A stretch of DNA of 64,000 bases from Massilia polaris (GTDB lineage: Bacteria; Pseudomonadota; Gammaproteobacteria; Burkholderiales; Burkholderiaceae_D): contig NZ_JABBGG010000013.1 of the NCBI RefSeq assembly GCF_012927275.1, forward strand, positions 50,333 to 114,332. Direction: 5' to 3'. Made by a program: the position numbers and the translations under genes. The stretch's first letter is position 1. Each line of letters begins with the position of its first letter. The notes beneath the pieces are model-generated. The model worked only from the letters and a program-made list of their open reading frames with translations, had not been told where the DNA came from and made no database searches. Positions 26,907 to 35,990 of this stretch are shown piece by piece.

Positions 26907-27212
26907 TTATCGTTTGCGGGAATGTAGCAGGTCGCGCACTGTTTCCAGCAAGCCGTCCGCTACTTTTTCCGAATTTACCTGGAACTGGCCGTCCGCGATG
27001 GCGAGCTTGATGCGTTCGACTTTCTTGGTGTCGAACACAGCACCGCTGCCGGCCACGCTGGCCAGGGCTTGTCCCTGCGAAGACAGGCGCACATTGTCCG
27101 TTGCTGCAGGAGTGGACATCGGCGCTGCCTTGTCGGTGCCCCTGGCGCCGGATGCGGGCGCGTTGGACACTGGCAGGGAAGTGTTGTTTTTAAGTGTATC
27201 GTTGATTTTCAC
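26907..27212 (-). CDS. flgM: Anti-sigma-28 factor FlgM
   Basis: A 101-aa, largely disordered protein that holds FliA inactive until exported through the completed hook. Family features are the N-terminal MKIND start, a Ser/Ala/Pro-rich linker and the C-terminal FliA-binding helices (VERIKLAIADGQFQVNSEKVADGLLE). A sigma-28 promoter lies about 50 bases upstream, which gives the usual feedback loop. Confidence 0.93.
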   Translation of the reverse strand: MKINDTLKNNTSLPVSNAPASGARGTDKAAPMSTPAATDNVRLSSQGQALASVAGSGAVFDTKKVERIKLAIADGQFQVNSEKVADGLLETVRDLLHSRKR

Positions 27213-27260
27213 AGCATCGTCCTTCTCTGGCGGAGCGCAAACTCCTTCGGGTATGCGTAT

Positions 27261-27287
27261 GTTACGGCGCTTTACCTGTAAACTTTA
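27261..27287 (-). promoter_or_regulatory. Sigma-28 promoter of flgMN
   Basis: On the minus strand: TAAAGTTT (27280-27287), 11 bases, GCCGTAAC (27261-27268). The -35 and spacer are exact and the -10 keeps GCCG and an A. It is placed about 50 bases before flgM. Confidence 0.75.
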
Positions 27288-27315
27288 GCCAAACCTGAGA
27301 AATCGGGACCAGTAT

Positions 27316-28011
27316 TCAGAACGCCACCTCGACTTGGCCGCCGGCCCGGGCAAGCCCGCTGATGATGGCGCCGTTGGGAGTGCGCGCCTGCACCACCTGG
27401 CCGTCGGCCGCAGTGCCAATCGCGCGCGCTTCCGCCGAGACGCTGAATCCGTTGCCGTGCGACACTACCTTGACCAGCTGGCCTTGCTGCACCACTGGTT
27501 TGCTGCGCAACATGTCGAGCCGTAGCGGCGCGCCGGATGCCAGCGAGACCGTGCTGGTGCGCCCGACCGCCTGCGACATATCGGTCACCACGCCGTTCGG
27601 CAGGGCGGCGATGTCGCCCTTGACCATCGCCAGTTGCGACTTGTCGATTTCCTTGCCCTGCACCAGCGGCATGGCGGCGGCAACGTACTCGCCCACCACA
27701 CTCACCTGGGCCTGAATATACACCGTCCATGCGGCCGGCGCCGCACAGCGCACGCCCACCGTGGTCTTGCCCCAGGCGCGCGCGCCGGCTTGCTGGAATG
27801 CTTCGGGAGCGGGGCAGGCCGCCAGGCTCATGCGCTGGTCGATCTTGCCGACGTTGATGCCGACTTTGCCCGGCAGGCCGGTCGTTTGCGCCGCCAGGTA
27901 TTGCTCGACGACCTGGCGCACGGCGCCAAGGTCCTGGCGCGCGGCGGCGGGCTGCTGGGCCAAGGCCAGCGGCGCAATCAGGAGCAGGGCAGTAAGCAGG
28001 GTGGATTTCAT
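27316..28011 (-). CDS. flgA: Flagellar P-ring assembly chaperone FlgA
   Basis: About 231 aa, with a signal peptide (MKSTLLTALLLIAPLALAQ). The C-terminal SAF-like domain is recognisable (VVTDMSQAVGRTSTVSLASGAPLRLDMLRSKP pattern). FlgA helps FlgI assemble into the P ring in the periplasm. I use the ATG at 28011, preceded by AAGG and directly followed by the signal peptide; an ATG at 28038 would add nine residues. Divergent from flgB. Confidence 0.92.
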   Translation of the reverse strand: MKSTLLTALLLIAPLALAQQPAAARQDLGAVRQVVEQYLAAQTTGLPGKVGINVGKIDQRMSLAACPAPEAFQQAGARAWGKTTVGVRCAAPAAWTVYIQAQVSVVGEYVAAAMPLVQGKEIDKSQLAMVKGDIAALPNGVVTDMSQAVGRTSTVSLASGAPLRLDMLRSKPVVQQGQLVKVVSHGNGFSVSAEARAIGTAADGQVVQARTPNGAIISGLARAGGQVEVAF

Positions 28012-28192
28012 TGGCTGGGCCTTAAGGAATGAGAGCATCTTAGATCCCGGCGGCCCTGCCTGAATCCTTGAATAGCCCCCTTTTGCATGCCCTTATCGAT
28101 CGATTGACTGGTGTTGCCCGGACGTACTATCGATCCTGTCATAACAAGACCGTTGCGCCAAACCGGCGGGCAATGGACAGATGGAGCCTGAC

Positions 28193-28615
28193 ATGATTGG
28201 CAAACTCGACGATTACCTGCGGTTCAATGAAACGGCGCTGAGCCTGCGCTCGCAGCGGCAGCAGCTGCTCGCATCGAACATTGCGAACGCGGACACGCCG
28301 AACTACAAGGCGCGCGATATCGACTTCACCGCCGCCCTGCAAGGGGCGCTGGCGCGCACCACGCCGCCGGCCGGCGTGCTGAAGGCGACCTCGCCCAACC
28401 ATATCGGCGGCGCCGCCGGCACTCCCGACATCCTGCCGAACGGCACCCCGGTGCAGTACCGCGGCACCGTGCAGGGCGCCGTCGACGGCAACACGGTCGA
28501 CATGGACGTCGAGCGTAACCAGTTCACCGACAACGCGATTCGCTACGAGGCTGGTATCAGCCTGATCAATTCGCAGATCCGCGGCCTGATGGCGGCCATC
28601 CAGGGAGGTCAATAA
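28193..28615 (+). CDS. flgB: Flagellar proximal rod protein FlgB
   Basis: A 140-aa rod subunit. The rod/hook-family N-terminal motif [23 protein letters not shown] is near residue 25. The ATG at 28193 is 6 bases after GGAG; an upstream in-frame ATG at 28181 overlaps that ribosome site. First gene of flgBCDEFGHIJ. No confident promoter was found in the 180 bases shared with flgA. Confidence 0.95.
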   Translation: MIGKLDDYLRFNETALSLRSQRQQLLASNIANADTPNYKARDIDFTAALQGALARTTPPAGVLKATSPNHIGGAAGTPDILPNGTPVQYRGTVQGAVDGNTVDMDVERNQFTDNAIRYEAGISLINSQIRGLMAAIQGGQ

Positions 28616-28617
28616 TC

Positions 28618-29019
28618 ATGTCGCTGTTTAATATCTTCAATGTTTCCGGTTCGGCCATGAGCGCCCAGGCGCAGCGCCTGAATACCGTTGCCAGCAACCT
28701 GGCCAACGCCGACAGCGCCACCAGCGCGACCGGCGAAGCCTATCGCGCCAAGCAGGTCGTGTTTGAAGCGGTGCCAACCGCGGGCGGCGGCACCGGCGTC
28801 AAGGTCCGGCAGGTGATCGAGGATGCATCCCCGCTGAAACAAGTGTACGACCCGAAACACCCGGCCGCCGACGAAAAAGGCTATGTGTCGATGCCGAACG
28901 TGAACGTGGTCGACGAGATGGTCAACATGCTGTCGGCCTCGCGTTCGTACCAGACCAACGTCGAAACGATGAACGCCGCCAAATCCCTGTTGCTCAAGAC
29001 GCTGACGCTCGGTCAGTAA
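28618..29019 (+). CDS. flgC: Flagellar proximal rod protein FlgC
   Basis: A 133-aa rod subunit with the family N-terminus ([29 protein letters not shown]) and C-terminal [29 protein letters not shown] stands 8 bases before the ATG; 2 bases after flgB. It polymerises with FlgB and FlgF in the proximal rod. Confidence 0.95.
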   Translation: MSLFNIFNVSGSAMSAQAQRLNTVASNLANADSATSATGEAYRAKQVVFEAVPTAGGGTGVKVRQVIEDASPLKQVYDPKHPAADEKGYVSMPNVNVVDEMVNMLSASRSYQTNVETMNAAKSLLLKTLTLGQ

Positions 29020-29035
29020 CCAATAAGAAGCCACC

Positions 29036-29728
29036 ATGACCATTATCTCGAACGACCTGCTCAACGCGGTCAACCCTATCAAGAAACCGGCCACGACCGG
29101 CAGCGTCGAGGAAGCAACCGACAAGTTCATGACCTTGCTGGTCACCCAGCTGAAGAACCAGGACCCGCTGAACCCGCTCGACAACGCCCAGATCACCAGC
29201 CAGCTGGCCCAGCTGTCGACCGTTACCGGCGTCAACAAGCTGAACACGACGCTGGAATCGCTGAAGGCCAGCTACCAGTCGTCCGAAGCACTGCAGGCGG
29301 CCAACATGATCGGCCACGGCGTGCTGGTCAACGGCGACCGTGTCCAGCTGGTGGACGGCAAGTCCATCCTCGGCGTCGAACTCGACAGTGCCGCCGACAA
29401 GGTCGACCTGATCATCACCGACCCGACCACCGGCAAGGACATCCAGACCATCAGCCTTGGCAAGAACGCTGCCGGCGTGATCCCGATTGCGTGGAATGGC
29501 GTGCCCGACCCGAAGAACGTGGGCGCCGACGGCAAGCCGGTGACCTTGAAAAACGGTGAATACCTGATCCGTGTCGTCGCCACCCGCGGCGGCGAAGAAA
29601 TCGACGATGCCCGCACCCTGTCGTTCGACAGCGTTGCCAGCGTCACCACCAATGCCAAGGACGGCGTCAAGCTGAACCTGCCGTCCAAGGGCGTCGTATC
29701 CATGGCCGACATCAAGCAAATCCTTTAA
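29036..29728 (+). CDS. flgD: Flagellar hook capping protein FlgD
   Basis: A 230-aa hook-cap scaffold that is lost after hook assembly. The N-terminal half has the typical FMTLLVTQLKNQDPLNPLDNAQITSQLAQLSTVTG; the C-terminal half is a Tudor/Fn3-like beta region with IPIAWNGVPD. Seventeenth base after flgC stop, same operon. Confidence 0.94.
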   Translation: MTIISNDLLNAVNPIKKPATTGSVEEATDKFMTLLVTQLKNQDPLNPLDNAQITSQLAQLSTVTGVNKLNTTLESLKASYQSSEALQAANMIGHGVLVNGDRVQLVDGKSILGVELDSAADKVDLIITDPTTGKDIQTISLGKNAAGVIPIAWNGVPDPKNVGADGKPVTLKNGEYLIRVVATRGGEEIDDARTLSFDSVASVTTNAKDGVKLNLPSKGVVSMADIKQIL

Positions 29729-29759
29729 GCCGCTACACACCAATTCTCAGGAGAATATT

Positions 29760-31280
29760 ATGTCTTTTCAACAAGGTCTTAGCGGCTTGAACGGCGCTGC
29801 AAAATCGCTCGACATCATCGGCAACAACATCGCCAACGCGAGCACCGTCGGCTTCAAGGGTTCGCAAGCCCAGTTCGCCGACGTGTATGCCGCCTCGCTG
29901 AACGGCGTGACCGGCAACACCGCCGGTATCGGCGTGAAGGTCGCCAACATCGCCCAGCAATTCACACAAGGTAATATCGAAGCATCCAACAACCCGCTCG
30001 ACATCGCGATCAACGGCGCCGGCTTCTTCCGCACCGTGGTCAACGGCACCACCCAATACTCGCGCAACGGCCAGTTCCAGCTCGACAAGACCGGTTATAT
30101 GGTCAATGCCCAGGGCGCCAGGCTGACCGGCTACCAGGCCGGCCCGAACGGCACCATCCTGGCCGGTGCGCCGTCGCCGATCCAGATCAACGCGGGCGAC
30201 CTGACCCCGGTTGCCACCAGCGCAATCGATATCTCGCTGAACCTGGACTCGCGCAGCCTGCCGCCAGCGACCACCCCGTTCAACGCCGACGACCCGACCA
30301 GCTACACCAAGCAGATCCCGATCGACGTGTTTGACACCCTGGGCAACGCCCATGTGATGTCCACTTTCTACGTCAAGACCGCGGCCGGCAAGTGGGATGT
30401 ATATGTCGCCAACAACGGCGTCGAAGCAAGCAACCTGAAGGTGGCGACTGCCGCGTTAGGCACCAGCGCTGCCCACGCAGCGGTCAACACTGCGCGCGAC
30501 GCATGGAACGCCGCCAAGCTGGCCACGCCACCGGTTCAGGCAACGATCGACGCCGCCCTGCTGAGCTACGCCAACGCGGCCTCGGCCATGGTGTCGGCAG
30601 CGGCGGGCACGGCAGGCGCGACCGCGGCCGACCAGGCCAAGATCACCACCGCAGGTTCGACGGCCGCCGCTGTGGCCGGCAACACGCCGGAAGATATCGA
30701 CCAGGCCATCGCCGATGCGGTCAATGTCAAGGCGACCCGGGTGGGCGAACTGACGTTCGACAGCAATGGCGCGATGACCACTTCGATGCCGTTCACCATG
30801 CAACTGCCGATCTTCCCGGCCACCGGCGCGACCAACCCGCTGCCGATTGAGATCGACTTCACCGGATCGACCCAGTACGGCACCCAGACCAGCGAGAAGA
30901 AGATCGAGCAGGACGGCTACACCGCCGGCCAGCTGCAGCGCTTCAGCGCAGGCGCCGACGGCATCATCCTGGGCCAGTACAGCAACGGCAAGACCGCGGC
31001 GCTGGGCCAGATCGTGCTCGCCAATTTCGCCAATCCGAACGGCCTGACGCCGCTCGGTAACAATGCCTGGGCCGAATCGTCGATGTCGGGCGCACCGCTG
31101 ACCGGCGCGCCGACCACCGGCAGCCTGGGCGTGCTGCAGGCGTCGGCGGTCGAGAATTCGAACGTCGACCTGACCGCGGAACTGGTCAACATGATCACCG
31201 CGCAGCGCGTCTACCAGGCCAATGCGCAGACCATCAAGACGCAGGATTCGGTGCTGCAGACGCTGGTGAACCTGCGTTAA
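29760..31280 (+). CDS. flgE: Flagellar hook protein FlgE, with a long Ala-rich insertion
   Basis: A 506-aa hook subunit; many FlgE proteins are about 400 aa. The N-terminus (FQQGLSGLNGAAKSLDIIGN) and C-terminus (NSNVDLTAELVNMITAQRVYQANAQTIKT) are conserved. The extra length is mainly an Ala/Thr-rich helical-looking segment at about residues 225-325 in the middle of the outer hook domain. AGGAG precedes the ATG. Confidence 0.94.
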   Translation: MSFQQGLSGLNGAAKSLDIIGNNIANASTVGFKGSQAQFADVYAASLNGVTGNTAGIGVKVANIAQQFTQGNIEASNNPLDIAINGAGFFRTVVNGTTQYSRNGQFQLDKTGYMVNAQGARLTGYQAGPNGTILAGAPSPIQINAGDLTPVATSAIDISLNLDSRSLPPATTPFNADDPTSYTKQIPIDVFDTLGNAHVMSTFYVKTAAGKWDVYVANNGVEASNLKVATAALGTSAAHAAVNTARDAWNAAKLATPPVQATIDAALLSYANAASAMVSAAAGTAGATAADQAKITTAGSTAAAVAGNTPEDIDQAIADAVNVKATRVGELTFDSNGAMTTSMPFTMQLPIFPATGATNPLPIEIDFTGSTQYGTQTSEKKIEQDGYTAGQLQRFSAGADGIILGQYSNGKTAALGQIVLANFANPNGLTPLGNNAWAESSMSGAPLTGAPTTGSLGVLQASAVENSNVDLTAELVNMITAQRVYQANAQTIKTQDSVLQTLVNLR

Positions 31281-31306
31281 TCGTTAATACCCACGTCGTA
31301 AATTAG

Positions 31307-31375
31307 CCGTCGTTCCCGCGAAAGCGGGAATCCATGCTGACCCAGCATAGGTTCCCGCCTCCGCGGGACCGACGG
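31307..31375. repeat. Three-stem palindromic repeat between flgE and flgF (dRS3/REP-like)
   Basis: Two related hairpins, TTCCCGC/GCGGGAA (31313-31330) and TTCCCGC/GCGGGA (31352-31368), flank a small ATGCT/AGCAT hairpin (31334-31348); outer CCGTCG/CGACGG (31307-31312, 31370-31375) can close the whole unit. The ATTCCCGC...GCGGGAAT type is a common dispersed repeat of betaproteobacteria. In the mRNA it would form a strong structure 12 bases before flgF. Confidence 0.75.
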
Positions 31376-31387
31376 ACGGAGGCAATC

Positions 31388-32128
31388 ATGGACCGCTTGA
31401 TCTACACCGCCGCCAGCGGCGCAAAACACATCCTCGAGCAGCAGGCGACGACGGCGAACAACCTCGCCAACGTCACCACCACGGGCTTCCGCGCCCAGCT
31501 CGATTCGTTCCGCGCCGTGCCGGTCGTGTCCGACGGCCTGCCGACCCGCGCCTTCGTGGTCAATTCGACCGTCGGCTCGGACTTCTCGTCCGGCCCGCTG
31601 CAACTGACCGGGCGCGACCTCGACGTCGCCGTCAAGGGCAAGGGCTGGATCGCGGTGCAGATGGCCGACGGCAGCGAAGCCTATACCCGCGCCGGCGGCC
31701 TGCAGATGAATGAAAATGGCTTGCTGCAAACCGCCAGGGGCCAGGCAGTGCAGGGCGACGGCGGCCCGATCACGATCCCGCCTGAAGTCACGGTGACGAT
31801 TGGCGGCGACGGTACCATTTCGACCATTGCCAATACCACCAAACCGGGCGCGCCGACCGTGCTTGGCCGCATCAAGCTGGTCAACCCGAACGAGCAGGAC
31901 CTGGTGCGCGGCGACGACGGCCTGTTCCGCATGAAGGACGGCAGCGCCGCGCCCGCCGACCCGCGCGTGGTGGTGGCCGGCGGCGCGCTGGAAGGCAGCA
32001 ACGTCAGTCCGGTCGAGTCGATGGTGACCATGATCGCGCTGGCGCGCTCGTTCGAAACGCAAATGAGCCTGATGAAGAATGCCGAGAATAACGCCGCGAA
32101 AGCAACCCAGATCCTCGCTTTGAATTGA
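31388..32128 (+). CDS. flgF: Flagellar proximal rod protein FlgF
   Basis: A 246-aa rod subunit. N-terminal MDRLIYTAASGAKHILEQQATTANNLANVTTTGF and C-terminal ESMVTMIALARSFETQMSLMK are FlgF-typical. The ATG at 31388 follows GGAGG; the upstream in-frame extension reads through the repeat and is not real. Confidence 0.95.
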   Translation: MDRLIYTAASGAKHILEQQATTANNLANVTTTGFRAQLDSFRAVPVVSDGLPTRAFVVNSTVGSDFSSGPLQLTGRDLDVAVKGKGWIAVQMADGSEAYTRAGGLQMNENGLLQTARGQAVQGDGGPITIPPEVTVTIGGDGTISTIANTTKPGAPTVLGRIKLVNPNEQDLVRGDDGLFRMKDGSAAPADPRVVVAGGALEGSNVSPVESMVTMIALARSFETQMSLMKNAENNAAKATQILALN

Positions 32129-32202
32129 TAAGGCGCGACGGATAATGATTCTATTGTGCAAGGCTTGGCCGATTTGGTCGGCAGCCGAAACAGGAGAAGA
32201 AA

Positions 32203-32985
32203 ATGATCCGTTCCCTATTTATCGCGAAAACCGGCCTCGAAGCGCAGCAGACTAACCTCGACGTCATCACCAACAACCTGGCCAACGTCAGCACCAACGG
32301 CTTCAAGCGCTCGCGCGCCGTGTTCGAAGACCTGCTGTACCAGAATGTCCGCCAGCCAGGCGCCCAGTCCTCGCAACAGACCACGCTGCCATCCGGCCAG
32401 CAGGTCGGTACCGGTGTCCGGGCCGTCGCGATCGAACGCATCCATACCCAGGGTAATCCCCAGCAAACCGGCAACTCGCGTGACATCATGGTCAACGGGC
32501 CAGGGTTTTTCCAGGTATTGCTGCCGGACGGAACCGCTGCGTACACCCGCGACGGTTCATTCCAGACCGATCCCAACGGCCAGCTGGTGACATCGTCGGG
32601 CTTCGTCGTCCAACCTGCGATCACCGTTCCTGCCAATGCCCAGTCGCTGACGGTCGGCCGCGACGGCACCATCTCCGTCACCTTGCCTGGCGTTGCCGGG
32701 CCATCGCAGATCGGCACCCTGCAGCTGGCCACCTTCGTCAACCCGGCCGGACTCGAGTCCAAGGGCGAGAACCTGTACGTGGAGACCGGCGCGTCCGGCA
32801 ACCCGAACACCAACACCCCGGGCACCAACGGCGCCGGCGTGCTGATGCAGGGCTATGTCGAAACCTCGAACGTCAATGTGGTTGAGGAAATGGTCAACAT
32901 GATCCAGACCCAGCGCGCTTACGAAATCAACAGCAAGGCCATCACCACGTCCGACCAGATGCTGGCCAAGCTCGCCCAGCTCTAA
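32203..32985 (+). CDS. flgG: Flagellar distal rod protein FlgG
   Basis: A 260-aa distal rod subunit of standard length. N-terminal [31 protein letters not shown] and C-terminal [25 protein letters not shown] are nearly invariant family segments. AGGAG lies before the ATG; 74 bases after flgF. Confidence 0.97.
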   Translation: MIRSLFIAKTGLEAQQTNLDVITNNLANVSTNGFKRSRAVFEDLLYQNVRQPGAQSSQQTTLPSGQQVGTGVRAVAIERIHTQGNPQQTGNSRDIMVNGPGFFQVLLPDGTAAYTRDGSFQTDPNGQLVTSSGFVVQPAITVPANAQSLTVGRDGTISVTLPGVAGPSQIGTLQLATFVNPAGLESKGENLYVETGASGNPNTNTPGTNGAGVLMQGYVETSNVNVVEEMVNMIQTQRAYEINSKAITTSDQMLAKLAQL

Positions 32986-33002
32986 CGGGCCGGAGAAACA
33001 TC

Positions 33003-33647
33003 ATGAAGGCAATCATTTTCCTCGTGTCGCTGGCGCTGGCCGGCTGCGCCGCAACGCCAACCTCGATCGTGCAGGTGCCTACCAGCGCCCGCCCGATCCC
33101 GTCGGATATGCCGGCGCCGAACAATGGCGCCATCTACCAGACCGCCAGCTACCGCCCGATGTTCGAAGACCGCCGCGCGCGCCACATCGGCGACCTCTTG
33201 ACCATCAACATCATCGAGCGCACCTCCGCCGTCAAGGCCGGCGCCAGCTCGGGCGACAAGACCGGCGCGGTCAGCTTCACCGCCCCTGGCGTGCTGCGCA
33301 ATGCGCTGGGCGCCGGCGTGTCGACCGATGCGGCGACCAAGTTCGCCGACTCCGACAAGCAAAGCGCGAGCAACACCTTCAGCGGCACCATGGCGGTGAC
33401 GGTCACCGAAGTGCTGCCGAACGGGAACCTGATCGTTGCCGGCGAAAAGCAGATCGCGATGAACAAGGGAACCGAGTTCATCCGCTTCTCCGGCATGGTC
33501 AGCCCGGATACGATCACGACCGGCAACATGGTGTCGTCGACCCAGGTAGCCGACGCGCGCGTCGAATACCGTACCAACAGCAAGATCGACCGCGCGGAAA
33601 TGACGGCCATGGCCGCGCGTTTCTTCCTGTCGCTGTTGCCATTCTGA
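33003..33647 (+). CDS. flgH: Flagellar L-ring lipoprotein FlgH
   Basis: A 214-aa outer-membrane lipoprotein that forms the L ring. Lipobox LAGC near residue 15 (lipidated Cys), then the conserved RHIGDLLTINIIERTSAVKAG region and the C-terminal GMVSPDTITTGNMVSSTQVADARVEY. Normal length; GGAG before the ATG. Confidence 0.96.
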   Translation: MKAIIFLVSLALAGCAATPTSIVQVPTSARPIPSDMPAPNNGAIYQTASYRPMFEDRRARHIGDLLTINIIERTSAVKAGASSGDKTGAVSFTAPGVLRNALGAGVSTDAATKFADSDKQSASNTFSGTMAVTVTEVLPNGNLIVAGEKQIAMNKGTEFIRFSGMVSPDTITTGNMVSSTQVADARVEYRTNSKIDRAEMTAMAARFFLSLLPF

Positions 33648-33653
33648 CCGGGT

Positions 33654-34763
33654 ATGACCATGCATAAGATTCTCTCCGCGATCGGCCTGTGCGCCGCCAT
33701 GCTGCTGCCGCAACTGGCGCACGCCGACCGCATCAAGGACCTGGCCAGCATCGCCGGCGTGCGCCAGAACCAGCTGATGGGCTACGGCATCGTCGTCGGC
33801 CTCGACGGCACGGGCGACCAGACCACCCAGACCCCGTTCACCGTGCAGTCGATCGTGTCGATGCTCCAGCAGATGGGCGTGAGCCTGCCGCCGGGCACCA
33901 ACCTGCAACTGAAAAACGTGGCCGCCGTCACCGTCACCGCCTCGCTGCCTGCCTTCGCTCAGCCGGGCCAGACCATGGACATCACGGTCTCGTCGATCGG
34001 TAACGCCAAAAGCCTGCGCGGCGGCACGCTCCTGATGACGCCGCTGAAAGGCGCCGACGGCCAGATCTACGGCATGGCGCAGGGTAACGTGCTGGTCGGC
34101 GGCGTGGGCGCCGCGGCCGGCGGTGCCCAGGTCCAGGTCAACCACCTGTCGGTCGGCAAGATTTCCGGCGGCGCCACCGTCGAACGCGCAGTCGCGTCCA
34201 ACCTCGGCGAAAACAACCAGATCCGCCTCGAACTGAAGGAAACCGACTTCCAGACGGTCAGCCGCATGGTCGAAGCGATCAACAGCCACTTCGGTCCGGG
34301 GATCGCCACCGCGCTGGACGGCCGCGTCGTGCGCGTGATGTCGCCATCGTCGAGCGACCAGCGGGTGTCCTTCATCGGCATCCTCGAAGGCCTCGAAGTC
34401 AATCCGGCCAAGGTCGCGGCCAAGGTCATCATGAACGCACGCACCGGTTCGGTGGTGATGAACCAGGCCGTCACGCTCGATACCTGCGCCATTTCGCACG
34501 GCAACCTGTCGGTCAGCGTCGGCATGGACACCGAGGTCAGCCAGCCGAATTCGCGTTCGGGCGGCCAGACCGTGGTCACGCAGACGCCGAGCGTCGAGAT
34601 CAAGAAGGAACCGGGCAAGGTCATCATGGTCAAGGGCGGCGCCTCGCTGTCCGAAGTGGTCAAGGCCATGAACGCCATCGGCGCCACCCCGCAAGACCTG
34701 CTGGCCATCCTGCAGGCGCTGAAGGCTGCCGGTTCGCTGCGCGCCGAGCTCGAGATCATCTAA
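33654..34763 (+). CDS. flgI: Flagellar P-ring protein FlgI
   Basis: A 369-aa periplasmic P-ring subunit with a cleavable signal peptide (to about residue 24, cut after AHA) and the family core RIKDLASIAGVRQNQLMGYG. Normal length. A second ATG at 33660 is an equally good start. FlgA, encoded upstream on the other strand, assists its assembly. Confidence 0.96.
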   Translation: MTMHKILSAIGLCAAMLLPQLAHADRIKDLASIAGVRQNQLMGYGIVVGLDGTGDQTTQTPFTVQSIVSMLQQMGVSLPPGTNLQLKNVAAVTVTASLPAFAQPGQTMDITVSSIGNAKSLRGGTLLMTPLKGADGQIYGMAQGNVLVGGVGAAAGGAQVQVNHLSVGKISGGATVERAVASNLGENNQIRLELKETDFQTVSRMVEAINSHFGPGIATALDGRVVRVMSPSSSDQRVSFIGILEGLEVNPAKVAAKVIMNARTGSVVMNQAVTLDTCAISHGNLSVSVGMDTEVSQPNSRSGGQTVVTQTPSVEIKKEPGKVIMVKGGASLSEVVKAMNAIGATPQDLLAILQALKAAGSLRAELEII

Positions 34764-34772
34764 GGCAAGACC

Positions 34773-35735
34773 ATGGCGATCCCGACCCAAGACCTGACCA
34801 GCAAGCTCGCGTTCGATACCAAAGGACTCGGGCAGCTGAAGCAGTCGGCCAAGGCCGGCTCGCCGGAAGCGCTGAAGACGGCCGCGACCCAGTTCGAGGC
34901 CATGTTCATCAACATGATGCTCAAGAGCGCGCGTGACGCCACGCCTGCCGAAGGCATGGCGGACAATCAGCAGACCAAGACCTTCACCACGATGCTCGAC
35001 CAGCAACTGAGCCAGAACCTGGCCAAGCGCGGCGTCGGGCTGGCCGACATGCTGATCCGCCAGCTGTCGACCCAGCAAGTCAATGCCCAGGCGCTGGCCA
35101 TCGGCGGCGAGCCGGGCGCCCAGGCGCCGAACGTCAACGCGATTCCGCCGGGACTCGACGCGGCCGCGCTGATGCGACAGCCGGGCACAGAGCAGGCTGC
35201 CCAGAAAGGCGGCCTGACGCCGTTCGCCTCGGCCGTCGCCGCGAATCCTGGCGTCACCGCCAGCGGCCGCAGCCAGGCCAGCCACGTGCGCAACTTCCAG
35301 GACAAGCTGGCCATCCACGCGGACGAAGCCAGCCGCGCCACCGGCATCCCGGCCAAGTTCATGCTCGGCCAGGCGGCGCTGGAAACCGGCTGGGGCAAGC
35401 GCGAGATCAAGAACGTCGACGGCAGCACCAGCCACAACCTGTTCGGCATCAAGGCCGGACCGGGCTGGAAGGGCAAGGTCGCGACCGCCGTGACCACCGA
35501 ATACGTGAACGGCGTGCCGCGCACCAAAGTAGAAAAGTTCCGCGCCTACGACAGCTATGCCGACAGTTTCAAGGACTACGCCAAGCTGATCACGCACAAC
35601 CCTCGCTATGAGAAGGTATTGGCGAACGCGACCGACGCGAGCGGCTTCGCGCAAGGCCTGCAGCGCGCTGGCTACGCGACCGACCCGATGTACGCGGCAA
35701 AACTGACGCGGATTATTAAACACTCGCTGGCATAG
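34773..35735 (+). CDS. flgJ: Flagellar rod-cap protein and muramidase FlgJ
   Basis: A 320-aa two-domain protein. The N-terminal rod-cap domain has AATQFEAMFINMMLKSARDA and the GxADMLIRQL region; the C-terminal glucosaminidase domain (about 165-315) has the catalytic Glu204 in AALETGWGKREI. It opens the peptidoglycan for the rod and caps it during growth. A tandem repeat array follows its stop. Confidence 0.95.
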   Translation: MAIPTQDLTSKLAFDTKGLGQLKQSAKAGSPEALKTAATQFEAMFINMMLKSARDATPAEGMADNQQTKTFTTMLDQQLSQNLAKRGVGLADMLIRQLSTQQVNAQALAIGGEPGAQAPNVNAIPPGLDAAALMRQPGTEQAAQKGGLTPFASAVAANPGVTASGRSQASHVRNFQDKLAIHADEASRATGIPAKFMLGQAALETGWGKREIKNVDGSTSHNLFGIKAGPGWKGKVATAVTTEYVNGVPRTKVEKFRAYDSYADSFKDYAKLITHNPRYEKVLANATDASGFAQGLQRAGYATDPMYAAKLTRIIKHSLA

Positions 35736-35784
35736 GCCGGTTGGCCACGTCAACTTCGGGGTCAACGTGACCCGGTCCGTCCCC

Positions 35785-35910
35785 GGGGACAGACCCCGGT
35801 TGCGCGGGGACAGACCCCGGTAGCGCGGGGACAGACCCCGGTAGCGCGGGGACAGACCCCGGTAGCGCGGGGACAGACCCCGGTAGCGCGGGGACAGACC
35901 CCGGTAGCGC
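35785..35910. repeat. Tandem array, 6 copies of 21 bp, related to the REP palindromes
   Basis: Six units start at 35785, 35806, 35827, 35848, 35869 and 35890, each built on GGGGACAGACCCCGG plus a 6-base linker (mostly TAGCGC; TTGCGC in the first). Each unit can fold as GGGG-ACAGA-CCCC, the same core and loop as the REP at 39234-39278. Before the first copy stands GGTCCGTCCCC, the outer REP arm. It lies between flgJ and the flgK promoter. Units have no unique spacers, so it is not CRISPR. Confidence 0.9.
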
Positions 35911-35933
35911 AGGTGGCTTGCTTTTTTTGCAAG

Positions 35934-35960
35934 TCAAGTTTTTGCCGCAGCTGCCGTTAT
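35934..35960 (+). promoter_or_regulatory. Sigma-28 promoter of flgKL
   Basis: TCAAGTTT (35934-35941), 11 bases, GCCGTTAT (35953-35960): close to TAAAGTTT-N11-GCCGATAA. It would start transcription about 24 bases before flgK, separating flgKL from the flgB-J transcript. Confidence 0.7.
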
Positions 35961-35990
35961 TAGACTAAACAATGGAAAGTAACTGACACC

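Noticed and set aside
32982..35765. A 927-codon ORF on the minus strand opposite flgH-flgI-flgJ
   Set aside because: It is rich in Arg/His/Gly/Asp as expected for the antisense of high-GC genes, has no domain, and lies fully opposite three certain flagellar genes.
35785..35910. CRISPR array
   Set aside because: Units are 21 bp with a constant 6-base linker and no unique spacers; no cas genes.
35716..35937. Minus-strand ORF with an ALPGSVP repeat
   Set aside because: It is the translation of the 21-bp tandem array, whose unit length is a multiple of three; no ribosome site.
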